A stretch of DNA of 64,000 nt from Bacillota bacterium (GCA_017441925.1 JAFRUE010000015.1:1-64000); one strand, 5' to 3'. Shown: positions 46,338 to 56,737, numbered from the stretch's first letter. Numbers and translations are program-made. The notes: generated from the sequence alone by a model not told the origin.

Positions 46338-46847
46338 ATGGCGGAGCATGTGACGCACGGCTTCGGGCCGCTCTATGACGCGCAGTCGGATACGCTGATT
46401 CTGGGAAGTTTTCCCTCGGTTAAGTCCCGGGAACAGGCTTTTTTCTACGGGCATCCGCAGAATCGGTTCTGGAAGATCCTGGCAGCGGTGTACGGATGGC
46501 AGACCTGGGACGGGCGCGATCCGTCGCGGATGAGTGTGGAGGAGAAGCGGGATCACATCCTGCAGAGCCGTCTGGCGCTGTACGATGTGATCGAAGAATG
46601 CGATATCACGGGGTCTTCGGACGCGAGCATACGCAGTGTCATTCCGGCGGATCTTGCGCCGATCCTTACGGGATCCCGGATCACGAGGATCTTTGTGAAC
46701 GGTAAGACAGCTGAAAAATACTATATCCGGTATCAGGAGGACCTGACGGGGATCCGCGCGGGAGTGCTGCCGTCCTCCAGTCCGGCCAATGCCGCCTGGA
46801 GCCTTGAGCGGCTCATAGAGGAGTGGCGCCGGCAGCTTACCGGATGA
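46338..46847 (+). CDS. DNA-deoxyinosine (hypoxanthine) glycosylase, UDG superfamily
   Basis: This 169-residue protein resembles family 6 UDG superfamily enzymes that remove deaminated adenine. It has LILGSFPSVKSRE and FYGHPQNRFWKIL at the N-terminus and LPSSSPANA in place of the UDG leucine loop. No iron-sulfur cysteine set is seen. It starts 1 nt after the polC stop, so it is probably translated with it, pairing replication with base repair. Confidence 0.85.
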   Translation: MAEHVTHGFGPLYDAQSDTLILGSFPSVKSREQAFFYGHPQNRFWKILAAVYGWQTWDGRDPSRMSVEEKRDHILQSRLALYDVIEECDITGSSDASIRSVIPADLAPILTGSRITRIFVNGKTAEKYYIRYQEDLTGIRAGVLPSSSPANAAWSLERLIEEWRRQLTG

Positions 46848-46855
46848 TAATGCTG

Positions 46856-46884
46856 TTTACTTTTCATTCAGGATATGTTAGAGT
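46856..46884 (+). promoter_or_regulatory. Probable promoter of metY
   Basis: TTTACT (46856-46861), a 17-bp spacer and TAGAGT (46879-46884), a weak match. AAAGGAAACAAG near 46914 serves as RBS. No T-box or SAM riboswitch was recognised here. Confidence 0.5.
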
Positions 46885-46926
46885 ATATGCATCCAGAATA
46901 GATGACCAGAGAAAGGAAACAAGACG

Positions 46927-48198
46927 ATGAGAGACGAAACCTTATGCCTGCATGCCGGTTATCATCCGAAGAACGCAGAGCCGCGCGTCATTCCGATCGT
47001 GCAGAGCACGACGTATGTTTATGATTCTACAGAGGAGGTCGCGGCGGTCTTTGACGACCCGACCCGTTCGCTGATCTATTCCCGTTTCGGCAACCCGACC
47101 GTTATGGCGGTCGAGGACAAGATCGCGGAGCTCGAGGGAGGAGTCGGAGCGATGTGCACGTCCTCCGGACAGGCAGCGACGCTACTCTCGGTGCTCAATA
47201 TCTGCGAAGCCGGCGACAGCCTGATCAGTTCTACGGAGATCTACGGCGGCTCGACGAACCTGTTTTCTTTCACACTGAAGAAACTGGGGATCGAGTGCAT
47301 TTTTGTCGCGCCGGACGCTACGGACGAGGAGCTGGAGGCCGCCTTCAAGCCGAATACCAAGCTTGTTTTCGGTGAAACGATCGCGAACCCCGCGCTGACG
47401 GTCTTTGATATCTCCCGTTTTGCGGATTTCGCGCATAAGCATCATGTTCCGCTGATCGTGGACAATACGTTCGCGACGCCGGTCCTGTGCAAACCTTTTG
47501 ATTTCGGCGCGGACATCGTGATCCATTCGACAACGAAGTACATGGACGGTCATGCGGTGCAGGGCGGCGGCGTCATCGTCGACAGCGGACGTTTTGATTG
47601 GAAATCTGGTAATTTCCCCGGGATCACCGAGCCTGACGAGTCTTATCACGGCATTTCCTATACCGAGACATACGGCAATAAGGCCTATATCATCAAGGCA
47701 CGCATGCAGCTGATGCGCGATTTCGGCGTATATCCGGCCGCTCACTCCGCATTCCTGCTGAATCTTGGCCTTGAGACGCTGGCCGTCCGGATGAAACAGT
47801 ACTGTGAGAACGCACTCACCGTCGCGCAGTATCTGGAGAAATCTCCTTATGTCGAGAGAGTCATCTATCCGGGACTTCCGGGGGACAGGAACCATGCTCT
47901 TGCGGAGAAATACCTCAAAGGCTCGAGCGGCGTCATTTCCTTTATCATCAAGGGCGGACGCGATACCGCCATGCGTTTCATGAACGCGCTGGAACTTGCT
48001 TCCAACGAGGTGCACGTCGCGGATATCCGCACCTGTGTGCTGCATCCCGCGAGCGAAACGCACCGTCAGCTGACGGAAGAGCAGCTTGCCGCGGCTGGAA
48101 TCGAGCCCGGTATGGTCCGTCTTTCTGTCGGCCTCGAGAACGTTCAGGACATTCTGGAGGATCTGGAGCAGGCTTTTGCCGCAACAGAGAAAGCATAA
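46927..48198 (+). CDS. metY: O-acetylhomoserine sulfhydrylase
   Basis: This 423-residue PLP enzyme of the Cys/Met metabolism family makes homocysteine from O-acetylhomoserine and sulfide. It shows LCLHAGYHPKNAEPR, YSRFGNPTV, the PLP-binding HSTTKYMDGH (Lys near residue 205) and SVGLENVQDILEDLEQA at the end. Length fits MetY better than the shorter MetB/MetC. It stands alone between polC and the GH106-like gene, away from the metNIQ operon. Confidence 0.9.
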   Translation: MRDETLCLHAGYHPKNAEPRVIPIVQSTTYVYDSTEEVAAVFDDPTRSLIYSRFGNPTVMAVEDKIAELEGGVGAMCTSSGQAATLLSVLNICEAGDSLISSTEIYGGSTNLFSFTLKKLGIECIFVAPDATDEELEAAFKPNTKLVFGETIANPALTVFDISRFADFAHKHHVPLIVDNTFATPVLCKPFDFGADIVIHSTTKYMDGHAVQGGGVIVDSGRFDWKSGNFPGITEPDESYHGISYTETYGNKAYIIKARMQLMRDFGVYPAAHSAFLLNLGLETLAVRMKQYCENALTVAQYLEKSPYVERVIYPGLPGDRNHALAEKYLKGSSGVISFIIKGGRDTAMRFMNALELASNEVHVADIRTCVLHPASETHRQLTEEQLAAAGIEPGMVRLSVGLENVQDILEDLEQAFAATEKA

Positions 48199-48205
48199 AA
48201 TATAA

Positions 48206-48250
48206 GGTCTGTGCAGGGAGGAGAGGTCCTTCCCACACAGGCCTGTTTTT
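48206..48250 (+). terminator. Terminator after metY
   Basis: GGTCTGTG (48206-48213) pairs with CACAGGCC (48236-48243), inner GGGAGGA/TCCTTCCC extends the stem, and TTTTT (48246-48250) follows. Confidence 0.85.
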
Positions 48251-48266
48251 AACGGAGGATAAGAAT

Positions 48267-51245
48267 ATGGAACTGTTAAAAGGAATACAGCCGTTCTGGT
48301 TCTGGAATGGGGACATGGATCCGGACGAGATCCGGAGACAGATCCGCGAAATGCATGAGAAGGGGATCCACGGCTTCCTGATCCATCCGAGACAGGGCAT
48401 GGAGATCCCATATCTGTCGGCTGAATTTTTCCGCCGGGTGCAGATCGCGGTCGAGGAAGCGGCTGCCTGCGGCATGGAAGTCTGGCTGTACGACGAATAT
48501 CCGTATCCGAGCGGTGTGGCGGCAGGCCTGGTGACGGTGGATCATCCGGAATACCTGTGCAAGACACTCGCGACAGTCGTCCAGGATACGGAAGGAGCCG
48601 GAATCGTGAGGATCGAGGCGCCATGGGGCAAAGTACTCTCTGCCCGCGCTTATCCGGTCACGGACGAGGGCTGTGATTACAGTACGTATATTGATCTCGC
48701 GGATCAGGTCGGACCGGATTACGGACGCGAAGTCTTCCAGCTTTCGGGGCTCACGGCCTATAACCGCAAACGGTATTTCACCGGAGAGCAGCGCAATCTT
48801 CTGCTCTGGGAAGCTCCGGAGGGACGTTACAGGATCTATCTGTACGTCGAGGTGGTCCTGAAGCACTTCAAGTATTTCGAGACCTTTGTCGATCCACTGA
48901 ACCCTGAGGCGATGCGGTATTTCATCGAATGTACGCATGAACAGTATAAAAAGTATATCGGGGATGAGTTCGGCAAGACGGTCAAGGGCTTCTTCTCCGA
49001 TGAGGTGACGGCATTCCCGCCGGGCAGGCCCTGGTCATCTTTGCTGCCGGAAAAGTGGCCTGCAGAGCGGGATATCTACAGTGATCTGCCGGCGCTGACC
49101 GAAGATATCGGTCCGGAAACGGCCAGGATCCGTTATCTCTTCAATCATCTGGTGACGGAGATGTTTATCGACAGTTACGATAAACAGATCTTTGAATGGT
49201 GTAATGAGAATCATCTTATGTATATCGGCGAGAAACCGATCCTGCGCAGCAAGGAGCTTGCGTACGTGTCGGTACCGGGTATCGATACGGGGCATCTGAA
49301 GGTCGGCGCGAAAGCAGACCCGCTTCCTGCCGGATACCGTTCCAACGGCAAAGTCGTATCCTCCGCGGCGCATTTCTATCATAAACCGGCCGCGCTGTGC
49401 GAGGCTTTCCACTCGATCGGCTGGGGCATGACGATGCAGGACATGAAGTGGACTTTTGACTGGCTGGCGATGACCGGAGTCGACTGGTTCGTGCAGCACG
49501 CGTTCTACTATTCAGCGGAAGCCCTGCACAAGCATGACGCGCCGCCGTCATCGTTCTACCAGATGCCGTGGTGGCACGAACAGGCGGAACTCAGCCGCTA
49601 CGCGGACAGGCTCAGCCACCTGTGGGACGGTCTTGAGCGCAGTGTACACGTACTGCTCATGGATCCCGCTCCCGCGCAGTGGGTGCTGGACCGCGAAGGC
49701 AAAAAGGAAGCCGGACAGTCCCTGCAGGCAGTACAGCATTCTTTGATGCGGACCGGCAGCGATTTCTATTTCATTGACCCGGAGCTCTTTGCGGAGGCAG
49801 AAGTCAGGGACGGATCGTTGTATGTGAACGGTGAGCCGTACGCCTGCGTCGTACTTCCGGATATGTGTCTGATCGAAGATGACGCGTTCCGCAAACTGCG
49901 GGAATTCGCGGAAACCGGCGGAGCGGTCGTGATCGCGGGCCGGATCCCGTGTGTTAATGTCGGAACGGAGGACAGCGCCGGATGGTTCGCTGAGCATTAT
50001 GCCGGGAAAAATATCCCGCCAGCGGATGCAGGAGCAGCCGTTGCCGCGGTTCTTGAGAAGAAGGTCGCCGGATACACGGCGTCGGTACTGCCGGAAGGGA
50101 CATATTATGCGGAAGGGATAGATCCGGAGAGCGGTAAAGGCATCCGGTTCCTGATCAATACGGCAGACAGCCCGCAGGAGTTCCTGATCGGAGGTAAAGA
50201 TGGGCAGAAAGAGAAGATCTGCCTTGGCGCGCTGGAGTCGAAGATCATCGATGACAGGACGGAAGAGGCGGCTGATGCGCCGGCAGGGGACACTTCAGGC
50301 AGGCTGCTTCCGGTCCCGGAGGGCAAGTGGACGATGCGGCGCAGTGCTCCGAACGTCCTGTATCTGGGACGGTTCAGACTGACGCTCGCCGACGGACAGA
50401 CAGGGATCACCGGCGGATACCCGATCATCGATCAGATGGAAGAGACCGGTCTGAAGATACCCGTTCAGACACGTCCGTATTTCGGCTGCCCGAAGGAGCT
50501 TGCGTTCCCCGGCGTCGAGGCGGAATACGAAGCGGATTTTGACTGGCAGATCCCGGATACAGAAGGATGCCTTGTCATGGAACCGGGAACGATGTCCGGA
50601 GAGTGGGCGATGTATCTGAACGGCCGGGAGATCGATAAGGACAGTTTTACGGCGGACCGGCTGGACGGACGGCCTGTCCTGAAAACGGAGCTCGCAGACA
50701 TCTGCCGGGGACGGAACCGGCTGACAGTCCGTGTTTCCTGCGCGAAAGATCAGGACGGTCTGCGCAATCCGCTGTATATTCTCGGAGATTTCGGCGTACG
50801 GCTCGGAGAGGCGGATGAACGCGCCTTTGAGAAACCGGCGCAGGGCGGACGGATGCTTGAGGTCATTGCCGCGCAGTCGGACGGAGTGCCCGGTAAGGAT
50901 GTGGAAAACGGCCTGCCATACTATGCCGGCGAAGCCTGTTTCACTCAAGCGTTCACCTGGGACGGCGGCAGTGCCCCGGCAGCGCTTGACCTGTCCGCGC
51001 TTGAGCTCTCGGATGCCGTACGTGTGTATCTGAACGGGACGGATCTCGGTGTGAGCGCATGGGAGCCGCGCAGAGTCCTGATCCCGCAGGGCGTTCTGCA
51101 GACCGGTGAGAACGTTCTGGAACTCCGGGTCTGGAATACCATGCAGGGCTTCTATGAGGGACAGACTTTTGACCGCGCGCTGCACCGCTATGTGGATCTG
51201 CAGGATCCGGCTGCCGTTCAGGAGGAGAAACATTTCCTGGCCTGA
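48267..51245 (+). CDS. Large GH106-like glycoside hydrolase (possible alpha-L-rhamnosidase)
   Basis: This 992-residue protein starts with IQPFWFWNGDMDPDEIRRQIREMHEKG, the opening of the PF17132/GH106-like family whose studied members are alpha-L-rhamnosidases. A TIM-barrel core (about 1-450) has YDEYPYPSG and GFFSDEVTAFPPG, whose acidic residues are candidate catalytic groups, and a glutaminase-like mid-region. The C-terminal 300 residues hold beta-sandwich, galactose-binding-like domains (LDLSALELSDAVRVYLNGTDLG). No signal peptide is seen, so it is cytoplasmic. A role in rhamnogalacturonan breakdown with GH105 and GH43 is inferred. Confidence 0.78.
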   Translation: MELLKGIQPFWFWNGDMDPDEIRRQIREMHEKGIHGFLIHPRQGMEIPYLSAEFFRRVQIAVEEAAACGMEVWLYDEYPYPSGVAAGLVTVDHPEYLCKTLATVVQDTEGAGIVRIEAPWGKVLSARAYPVTDEGCDYSTYIDLADQVGPDYGREVFQLSGLTAYNRKRYFTGEQRNLLLWEAPEGRYRIYLYVEVVLKHFKYFETFVDPLNPEAMRYFIECTHEQYKKYIGDEFGKTVKGFFSDEVTAFPPGRPWSSLLPEKWPAERDIYSDLPALTEDIGPETARIRYLFNHLVTEMFIDSYDKQIFEWCNENHLMYIGEKPILRSKELAYVSVPGIDTGHLKVGAKADPLPAGYRSNGKVVSSAAHFYHKPAALCEAFHSIGWGMTMQDMKWTFDWLAMTGVDWFVQHAFYYSAEALHKHDAPPSSFYQMPWWHEQAELSRYADRLSHLWDGLERSVHVLLMDPAPAQWVLDREGKKEAGQSLQAVQHSLMRTGSDFYFIDPELFAEAEVRDGSLYVNGEPYACVVLPDMCLIEDDAFRKLREFAETGGAVVIAGRIPCVNVGTEDSAGWFAEHYAGKNIPPADAGAAVAAVLEKKVAGYTASVLPEGTYYAEGIDPESGKGIRFLINTADSPQEFLIGGKDGQKEKICLGALESKIIDDRTEEAADAPAGDTSGRLLPVPEGKWTMRRSAPNVLYLGRFRLTLADGQTGITGGYPIIDQMEETGLKIPVQTRPYFGCPKELAFPGVEAEYEADFDWQIPDTEGCLVMEPGTMSGEWAMYLNGREIDKDSFTADRLDGRPVLKTELADICRGRNRLTVRVSCAKDQDGLRNPLYILGDFGVRLGEADERAFEKPAQGGRMLEVIAAQSDGVPGKDVENGLPYYAGEACFTQAFTWDGGSAPAALDLSALELSDAVRVYLNGTDLGVSAWEPRRVLIPQGVLQTGENVLELRVWNTMQGFYEGQTFDRALHRYVDLQDPAAVQEEKHFLA

Positions 51246-51306
51246 CACCCGGCGTGAAATGTATCGGCAGCGATACAGGTTTTTGCAGGAAATTCGCGAA
51301 AACAGC

Positions 51307-51335
51307 TTGCATTTTACTGGAATACATGTTATACT
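51307..51335 (+). promoter_or_regulatory. Promoter of the rimP-nusA-infB operon
   Basis: TTGCAT (51307-51312), a 17-bp spacer and TATACT (51330-51335) precede a leader hairpin and rimP. Confidence 0.85.
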
Positions 51336-51360
51336 TGCGTTGTTCGCAGAGGATGAAAAT

Positions 51361-51382
51361 GAGAGTGGGGCAGCCCACTCTC
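51361..51382 (+). promoter_or_regulatory. Leader hairpin before rimP
   Basis: GAGAGTGGG (51361-51369) pairs perfectly with CCCACTCTC (51374-51382) around GCAG. Only three T residues follow after an intervening G, so it is not a strong terminator. Similar GAGAGTGGG-type hairpins precede rimP in other Firmicutes as I recall; the role is unknown. Confidence 0.7.
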
Positions 51383-51416
51383 GTTTATTGTAAGTCAGTC
51401 TGCAGAGGAGGTGCCC

Positions 51417-51902
51417 ATGAAGAAGGCAGATTTGATCCGCTTCGTCGAGGAGCAGCTTGCCCCGTTTGCCGAGGAGCGGCATTATGAGATCGTCGACGTG
51501 GATTATGTGAAGGAAGGTTCGGACATGTATCTGCGGATCCTTGCGGATAAGGAGGGCGGGATCGGCCTGGACGACTGTACGGCGATCAGCCGCTATATCG
51601 AGCCCATCCTTGACAAGGAGGATCCGGTCGAGGATGCGTACATCCTGGAGGTCTCTTCGCCCGGCCTGGACAGACCCCTGCAGAAGGACAAGGATTATAC
51701 CAGGGGACTGGGCAAGGTGATGGACGTTAAGCTCTTCAAGGCGCCTGAGGAAGGGATCTTCGCAGGACAGAAGGAGTTCACGGCACAGCTTGTTTCCTGT
51801 GATCACACGGCACAGACGGCTGAGCTTGCCGACGAGAAGGGTAACACACAGACGTTTTCCCGCAAGGATTTCGCCGGGATCCGTCCCCACATTGACTTTT
51901 GA
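51417..51902 (+). CDS. rimP: Ribosome maturation factor RimP
   Basis: RimP is a 30S assembly factor. The 161-residue protein has YEIVDVDYVKEGSDMYLRILADKEGGIGLDDC, the family-typical EDAYILEVSSPGLDRPL and a C-terminal SH3-like barrel. ATG 51417 follows GAGGAGGTG; the upstream GTG 51411 lies inside the RBS. It starts the rimP-nusA-rnpM-ylxQ-infB operon. Confidence 0.96.
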   Translation: MKKADLIRFVEEQLAPFAEERHYEIVDVDYVKEGSDMYLRILADKEGGIGLDDCTAISRYIEPILDKEDPVEDAYILEVSSPGLDRPLQKDKDYTRGLGKVMDVKLFKAPEEGIFAGQKEFTAQLVSCDHTAQTAELADEKGNTQTFSRKDFAGIRPHIDF

Positions 51903-51929
51903 TCATACGTAAGGAGGAATTCATAAAAA

Positions 51930-53045
51930 ATGGCCCTGAATGACATGAGCGATCTGCTCCCGGCATTGGAACTGCTGGAAAAGGAAAAAGGCATCAGCAA
52001 AAAGGTTATCTTCGACGCGCTGCGCGAAGCGATCCACAATGCCTGCAACAAGAATTTTAAGAACCCCGCGGTCGCGCAGAATATCCGTGTGGATATCGAC
52101 GAGACCAAGGGAACGGTCAGAGTCCTCCTGAAGAAAGACGTCGTGGACGCTCCGCAGGATGACAATCTTGAGATCGGCATCGAGAAGGCTAAGACGATCG
52201 ATCCGAATCTGGAAGTCGGAGACAAGGTGGAAGTCGAGATCACTCCGCGCAATTTCGGCCGTATCGCCGCGCAGAACGCGCGCCAGGTCGTCATGCAGAA
52301 GCTGCATGAGGCGGAGCGGACCATGGTCTATGACGAATACAAAGAGAAGGAGCGCGAGATCGTCAGCGGACAGATCCAGCGCAAAGAGAAGAAGAACGTC
52401 TATATCAATCTCGGACATACAGAGGCTCTGCTGCTTCCTGCCGAGCAGATCCCGGGAGAAGAGTACAGACAGAACCAGATCATGAAGTTTTACGTGATCC
52501 GTACCGACAAGACGACAAAAGGTCCGCAGATCTTTGTCTCCCGTACGCATCCCGAGCTGGTCAAGAAGCTTTTTGAACAGGAAGTGCCCGAGCTTCATCA
52601 GGGCATCGTCGTGATCAAGAATATCGCCCGTGAGCCCGGCTCCCGCAGCAAACTGGCTGTCATGAGCAAGGATCCTCAGATCGATCCGCTCGGCGCCTGC
52701 GTCGGCCCGAACGGCGACCGTGTCAACGCGGTCGTCAACGAGCTCTCCGGCGAGAAGGTCGATATCGTGGTCTGGAACGAGCAGCCCGACGTCTACATCG
52801 CAGCCGCGCTTTCACCGGCACAGGTCCTGAGTGTCCGCGTGGATCCGGAGAGCCAGATGGCTTCCGTTACCGTCCCCGAGAACCAGCTTTCGCTTGCGAT
52901 CGGCAAAGACGGACAGAATGCGCGTCTTGCGGCCAAGCTGACCGGATACCGTATCGATATCAAGAGCCAGACTCTCGGACGTATCATTATCGATGATGAA
53001 GAGGATGATTACTATCCTCCGATGCATGACGACGAGGACGATTGA
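51930..53045 (+). CDS. nusA: Transcription factor NusA
   Basis: NusA binds RNA polymerase and modulates pausing and termination. The 371-residue protein has the N-terminal polymerase-binding domain (1-125), an S1 domain (about 135-205), KH1 with [18 protein letters not shown] (about 255) and KH2 with [21 protein letters not shown] (about 320). The C-terminal acidic repeats of proteobacterial NusA are absent; a short acidic tail ([17 protein letters not shown]) ends it. It follows rimP by 27 nt. Confidence 0.97.
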   Translation: MALNDMSDLLPALELLEKEKGISKKVIFDALREAIHNACNKNFKNPAVAQNIRVDIDETKGTVRVLLKKDVVDAPQDDNLEIGIEKAKTIDPNLEVGDKVEVEITPRNFGRIAAQNARQVVMQKLHEAERTMVYDEYKEKEREIVSGQIQRKEKKNVYINLGHTEALLLPAEQIPGEEYRQNQIMKFYVIRTDKTTKGPQIFVSRTHPELVKKLFEQEVPELHQGIVVIKNIAREPGSRSKLAVMSKDPQIDPLGACVGPNGDRVNAVVNELSGEKVDIVVWNEQPDVYIAAALSPAQVLSVRVDPESQMASVTVPENQLSLAIGKDGQNARLAAKLTGYRIDIKSQTLGRIIIDDEEDDYYPPMHDDEDD

Positions 53046-53082
53046 TCCGTCCCGTCCGTTACAGAAGGAGTGAACAGAACGG

Positions 53083-53352
53083 ATGCCCCATACCAGAAAG
53101 ATCCCGATGCGGATCTGTATCGGATGCGGAGAGCAGAAGCCCAAGAAGGAAATGATCCGGATCGTCCGGGATCCCGAGGGTAAGCTTTCGATCGACAGGA
53201 CCGGCAAGAAATCAGGCAGAGGAGCTTATATCTGCGATGATCCGGCGTGCCTGGACAAGGCAGCGTCGGGCGGCGGGATCGAGAGAGCGCTTGAGACGCC
53301 GGTCACTGCAGAGCTGCTTGACGCGCTCAGAAAGGAACTGACAGTCGGATGA
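53083..53352 (+). CDS. rnpM: RNase P modulator RnpM (YlxR family)
   Basis: This 89-residue protein has the YlxR motifs MRICIGCGEQKPKKEMIRIV and GRGAYIC. The B. subtilis relative binds the RNA subunit of RNase P and was named RnpM. It lies between nusA and the L7Ae-like gene, overlapping the latter by 4 nt, as in other Firmicutes. Confidence 0.92.
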   Translation: MPHTRKIPMRICIGCGEQKPKKEMIRIVRDPEGKLSIDRTGKKSGRGAYICDDPACLDKAASGGGIERALETPVTAELLDALRKELTVG

Positions 53353-53678
53353 ATGAGAGAAAGATATTCGGACTGCTCGGACTTTCCAGTAAGGCAGGCA
53401 AGATCGCGAGCGGTGAGTTCCAGTGCGAAGAAGCGATCCGCAGCGGCAAAGCCAGAGTCGTTCTGATGGCTTCGGACGCGTCCGAGAATACAAAAAAGAA
53501 ATTCCGGGACAAAAGTGCTTTTTATCACATCCCGTATTATGAGATCCCGGCAGACAAGGCGCGGCTGGGACGCGCCATCGGCAGAGAGGAGAGGTCCTGC
53601 GCGGCCGTTACGGACGCGGGACTGGCCGCAGATCTGCTTAAACATTTAGAGGAGCCCGTTCTCCCCGATCAATTCTGA
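53349..53678 (+). CDS. L7Ae-family RNA-binding protein (YlxQ)
   Basis: This 109-residue protein belongs to the L7Ae/L30e family of kink-turn binders. It opens with [39 protein letters not shown] and ends with a short helix. The target RNA is not known. It lies between rnpM and infB. I use no gene symbol since naming varies. Confidence 0.9.
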   Translation: MNERKIFGLLGLSSKAGKIASGEFQCEEAIRSGKARVVLMASDASENTKKKFRDKSAFYHIPYYEIPADKARLGRAIGREERSCAAVTDAGLAADLLKHLEEPVLPDQF

Positions 53679-53695
53679 AAGGTGGAAATCAGTCA

Positions 53696-56650
53696 GTGAC
53701 AAAAATTACAGTAGAAGCTCTTGCAAAGCAGTTAAAGAAAACCAATACGGAGGTATTGAAGGCACTGGAAAAGATCGGTGTTTTCGTGCCGAATGCCAAG
53801 TCTACGCTGGAGCTTGATGAAATCCGGAGAGTGTGCGTCGCGCTGACGGGCAAAGAGCCGAGGATCCGCAGAGTCGCCAAGCCTAAGGCGGAAGGCGCGG
53901 ATGCGTCTGCCGCAGCCGAGACGGCTGCACCGGCTGCTGCCAAGCCTGCCGCAAAAGCGGCGGAGCATGTGAAGGCAGCCGAGCCTGCCAAGACCGACGG
54001 TACAGATAAACCTGAAACCGTCAAAGCGGAACCGACCGCGACCGAGCCGGCAGCCGAGGCGAAACCAGAGGCTAAGACCGAAGTCAAGCCGGAAGCCAAA
54101 GCAGAGGAGCCGAAGCCGGAAGCCAAGACACAGTCCGCAGTCAAGACCCAGCAGGCAGCCGGGGAAGCCGCAACGGAAAAGAAGCCTGCCGAGAGCAGGA
54201 AAGCACCCGAGGGAACCGCTCCTGAAGCGCCGAAGTCCGCCGTTAAGACAGAGAATGCTGCCGAGAGCACAGCGCCCGCAAAGACAGCATCCGCTGCAAG
54301 ACCTGCGCAGCCCGCAAGACCGGCCGGACAGACTCCTGTCAGAAGACCGGCCGCGGCCGGGTCCGGCACGCAGCAGCCTGCCCGCAGACCCGCGGGCGGA
54401 CAGCGTCCCGCGGGAACGTCTTCCGCAGGCACGTCTCAGGCAGGGACGGGGAATCGTTATGACAACCGTACGCCCCGCACCGGCCAGGGGACCGGTACCC
54501 GTCCGGGACAGGGTGCAGGTGCCGGCAGCCGCACGGGACGTCCGTACGGAACAGGTACCGGGACAGGGACCGGACGTCCGCAGGACGGTTCGGGACAGAA
54601 ATCCTGGAACAACCGCGGAACAGGCACAGGCCGCCGTCCGGGCGGACTTTCCATTCCGGACGCGCCTAAGGAGGCCGCCATTCAGGACGATAAGCCCAAG
54701 AAGAGCGATCGCATGCGCCGCGACAAGGATAAAGAGAGAGAGAAGGCAAGAATTGCCGCCAAGGGCGACAGCTTCAGCCGCAGGCATAAGAACCTGATGG
54801 TGACAGAAGGTGAAGAGGGCTACGATGAGAATGTAAGGTCTCATGCGAAGAAACCCAAAAACAACCAGAACACGGCTGCCGTTCAGGAAGAAGAGATCAA
54901 GGTCGTACAGCTTCCTCCGGTCATGACGGTGAGGGAATTCGCCGAGGCTGTCCGCAAGCCCGTTACGCAGATCATCAAGAGCCTGATGCTGAAGGGCAAG
55001 ATGATGGGCGCGAACGACGATATCGAGTTCGCGGACTGCGAAGCATTGGCCATTGACATGGATATCATCGCCGAGCCGATGAAGGAAGAAGATATTTTCA
55101 AGAAATACAGAGACTTTGAGGACGATCCCAAGGATCTGGAGCCCCGTCCCCCGGTCGTTGTCGTCATGGGTCACGTTGACCACGGCAAGACCTCCCTGCT
55201 GGACGCGATCCGCAACACGCATGTTACGGCAGGCGAAGCGGGCGGCATCACGCAGCATATCGGTGCGTCCATCGTCTCGATCAACGGCAGGAACATCACG
55301 TTCCTGGATACGCCCGGTCACGAAGCGTTTACCGCAATGCGTATGCGCGGCGCTCAGGTGACGGATATCGCGGTCCTGGTCGTCGCGGCGGATGACGGTA
55401 TCATGCCGCAGACTATCGAAGCGATCAACCACGCCAAGGCAGCCGGCGTCTCGATCATCGTTGCGATCAACAAGATCGACAGACCGGACGCGGATCCTGA
55501 GCGTGTAAAACAGCAGTTGATGCAGTACGAGCTGGTTCCCGAGGAATGGGGCGGCTCTACGGCCTGCGTTCCCGTTTCTGCCAAGACCGGACAGGGCATC
55601 TCCGATCTTCTGGAGATGATCACGCTGACAGCGGATATCCTGGAACTCAAGGCGAATCCGAAACGCCCGGCATCCGGCCACGTCGTAGAGGCAGAGCTGG
55701 ACAAGGGCCGCGGTGTTGTTGCGACCTGTCTGGTACAGCACGGTACGCTTCGTGTCGGAGACAATATCGTCGTCGGCAAAGCCTATGGCCGTATTAAGGC
55801 CATGACGGACGACAAGGGCCGTAAGACCAAGGCTGCCGGACCCTCCGGAGCGGTCGAGATCCAGGGACTTTCAGAAGTCCCGACTGCCGGTGAGCCTTTC
55901 TACGTCACGGAAGACGAGCGTTCCGCGCGTCTCCTGGCAGAAAAGGTCAGCGCGAAAGAGCGCGAGAAACTGCTTGAAGGTACCAAGAAGGTATCTCTGG
56001 ACAGCCTGTTCGAAGAGATCCAGGCCGGCGAAGTCAAAACGCTCAATATCATAATTAAGGCGGATGTGCAGGGTTCCGTTGAGGCCGTCAGACAGAGCCT
56101 TGAGAAGCTCAGCAACGAGAAGGTCGCTGTGCGCGTGATCCACGGAGCCGTCGGCGCGATCAACGAGTCGGACGTTATGCTGGCATCGGCGTCCAACTCG
56201 ATCATCATCGGCTTCAACGTCAGGCCGGACGCTGGCGCCAAGGCCGTTTCCGAGCAGGAGCAGGTCGATATCCGTCTGTACCGCATCATCTATGACGCGA
56301 TCAATGATATCCAGAAAGCTATGGAAGGCATGCTGGAGCCTGAATTCAAGGAAACCGTCACCGGACACGCGTCCGTACGGCAGATCTTCAAGGCTTCCGG
56401 TGTCGGCACGATTGCCGGTTCCTACATCACGGACGGCAGGATCACAAGAAGCTCCAAGTGCAGACTGATCCGTGACGGTATCGTCGTATATGAGGGAGAG
56501 ATCGATTCTCTGCGCCGTTTCAAGGACGACGTCAGAGAGGTCGCGACCGGTTACGAATGCGGTATTCTGCTGAAGGATTTTGCGGACATCAAGGAAGGCG
56601 ACGTGATCGAAGCTTTCGTGATGGAGCAGATCAAGCGTCAGGAACTGTAA
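53696..56650 (+). CDS. infB: Translation initiation factor IF-2
   Basis: IF-2 is the GTPase that places fMet-tRNA on the 30S. The 984-residue protein begins with an IF2_N domain ([20 protein letters not shown]), then a long low-complexity stretch (about residues 60-340) rich in Ala, Lys, Glu, Pro and then Gly/Arg/Thr. A second IF2_N-like part follows, then the G domain with GHVDHGKT (about 492), DTPGHEAF and NKID, and domains II-IV. The start is GTG 53696. The linker makes it longer than B. subtilis IF-2 (716 residues). Confidence 0.97.
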   Translation: MTKITVEALAKQLKKTNTEVLKALEKIGVFVPNAKSTLELDEIRRVCVALTGKEPRIRRVAKPKAEGADASAAAETAAPAAAKPAAKAAEHVKAAEPAKTDGTDKPETVKAEPTATEPAAEAKPEAKTEVKPEAKAEEPKPEAKTQSAVKTQQAAGEAATEKKPAESRKAPEGTAPEAPKSAVKTENAAESTAPAKTASAARPAQPARPAGQTPVRRPAAAGSGTQQPARRPAGGQRPAGTSSAGTSQAGTGNRYDNRTPRTGQGTGTRPGQGAGAGSRTGRPYGTGTGTGTGRPQDGSGQKSWNNRGTGTGRRPGGLSIPDAPKEAAIQDDKPKKSDRMRRDKDKEREKARIAAKGDSFSRRHKNLMVTEGEEGYDENVRSHAKKPKNNQNTAAVQEEEIKVVQLPPVMTVREFAEAVRKPVTQIIKSLMLKGKMMGANDDIEFADCEALAIDMDIIAEPMKEEDIFKKYRDFEDDPKDLEPRPPVVVVMGHVDHGKTSLLDAIRNTHVTAGEAGGITQHIGASIVSINGRNITFLDTPGHEAFTAMRMRGAQVTDIAVLVVAADDGIMPQTIEAINHAKAAGVSIIVAINKIDRPDADPERVKQQLMQYELVPEEWGGSTACVPVSAKTGQGISDLLEMITLTADILELKANPKRPASGHVVEAELDKGRGVVATCLVQHGTLRVGDNIVVGKAYGRIKAMTDDKGRKTKAAGPSGAVEIQGLSEVPTAGEPFYVTEDERSARLLAEKVSAKEREKLLEGTKKVSLDSLFEEIQAGEVKTLNIIIKADVQGSVEAVRQSLEKLSNEKVAVRVIHGAVGAINESDVMLASASNSIIIGFNVRPDAGAKAVSEQEQVDIRLYRIIYDAINDIQKAMEGMLEPEFKETVTGHASVRQIFKASGVGTIAGSYITDGRITRSSKCRLIRDGIVVYEGEIDSLRRFKDDVREVATGYECGILLKDFADIKEGDVIEAFVMEQIKRQEL

Positions 56651-56668
56651 TATGTGTGAATGTGAGGA

Positions 56669-56716
56669 GGCCCGGGCCGGGCAGGGAAGTTCTTTGTCCC
56701 TGTTCTAACCCGGGCC
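56669..56716 (+). promoter_or_regulatory. Long hairpin between infB and rbfA
   Basis: GGCCCGGG (56669-56676) pairs with CCCGGGCC (56709-56716), and CAGGGA (56682-56687) pairs with TCCCTG (56697-56702) inside. No T tract follows. It may slow exonuclease decay or be a processing site. Confidence 0.55.
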
Positions 56717-56737
56717 GACTGTTGAAAGGGGAATAGA

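Noticed and set aside
47182..48624. A 480-residue open frame on the minus strand
   Set aside because: It runs across metY, its terminator and the start of the GH106-like gene, so it cannot be a real gene in that context.
54000..54660. Possible tandem DNA repeats in infB
   Set aside because: The repeats are short Ala/Lys/Glu/Pro and Gly/Thr/Arg codon runs of a low-complexity linker, not a repeat array or CRISPR.
53732..55741. A 669-residue open frame on the minus strand
   Set aside because: It is antisense to the low-complexity and GTPase parts of infB. Its Arg/Gly/Cys-rich composition is the mirror of Ala/Pro/Thr codons, with no RBS.
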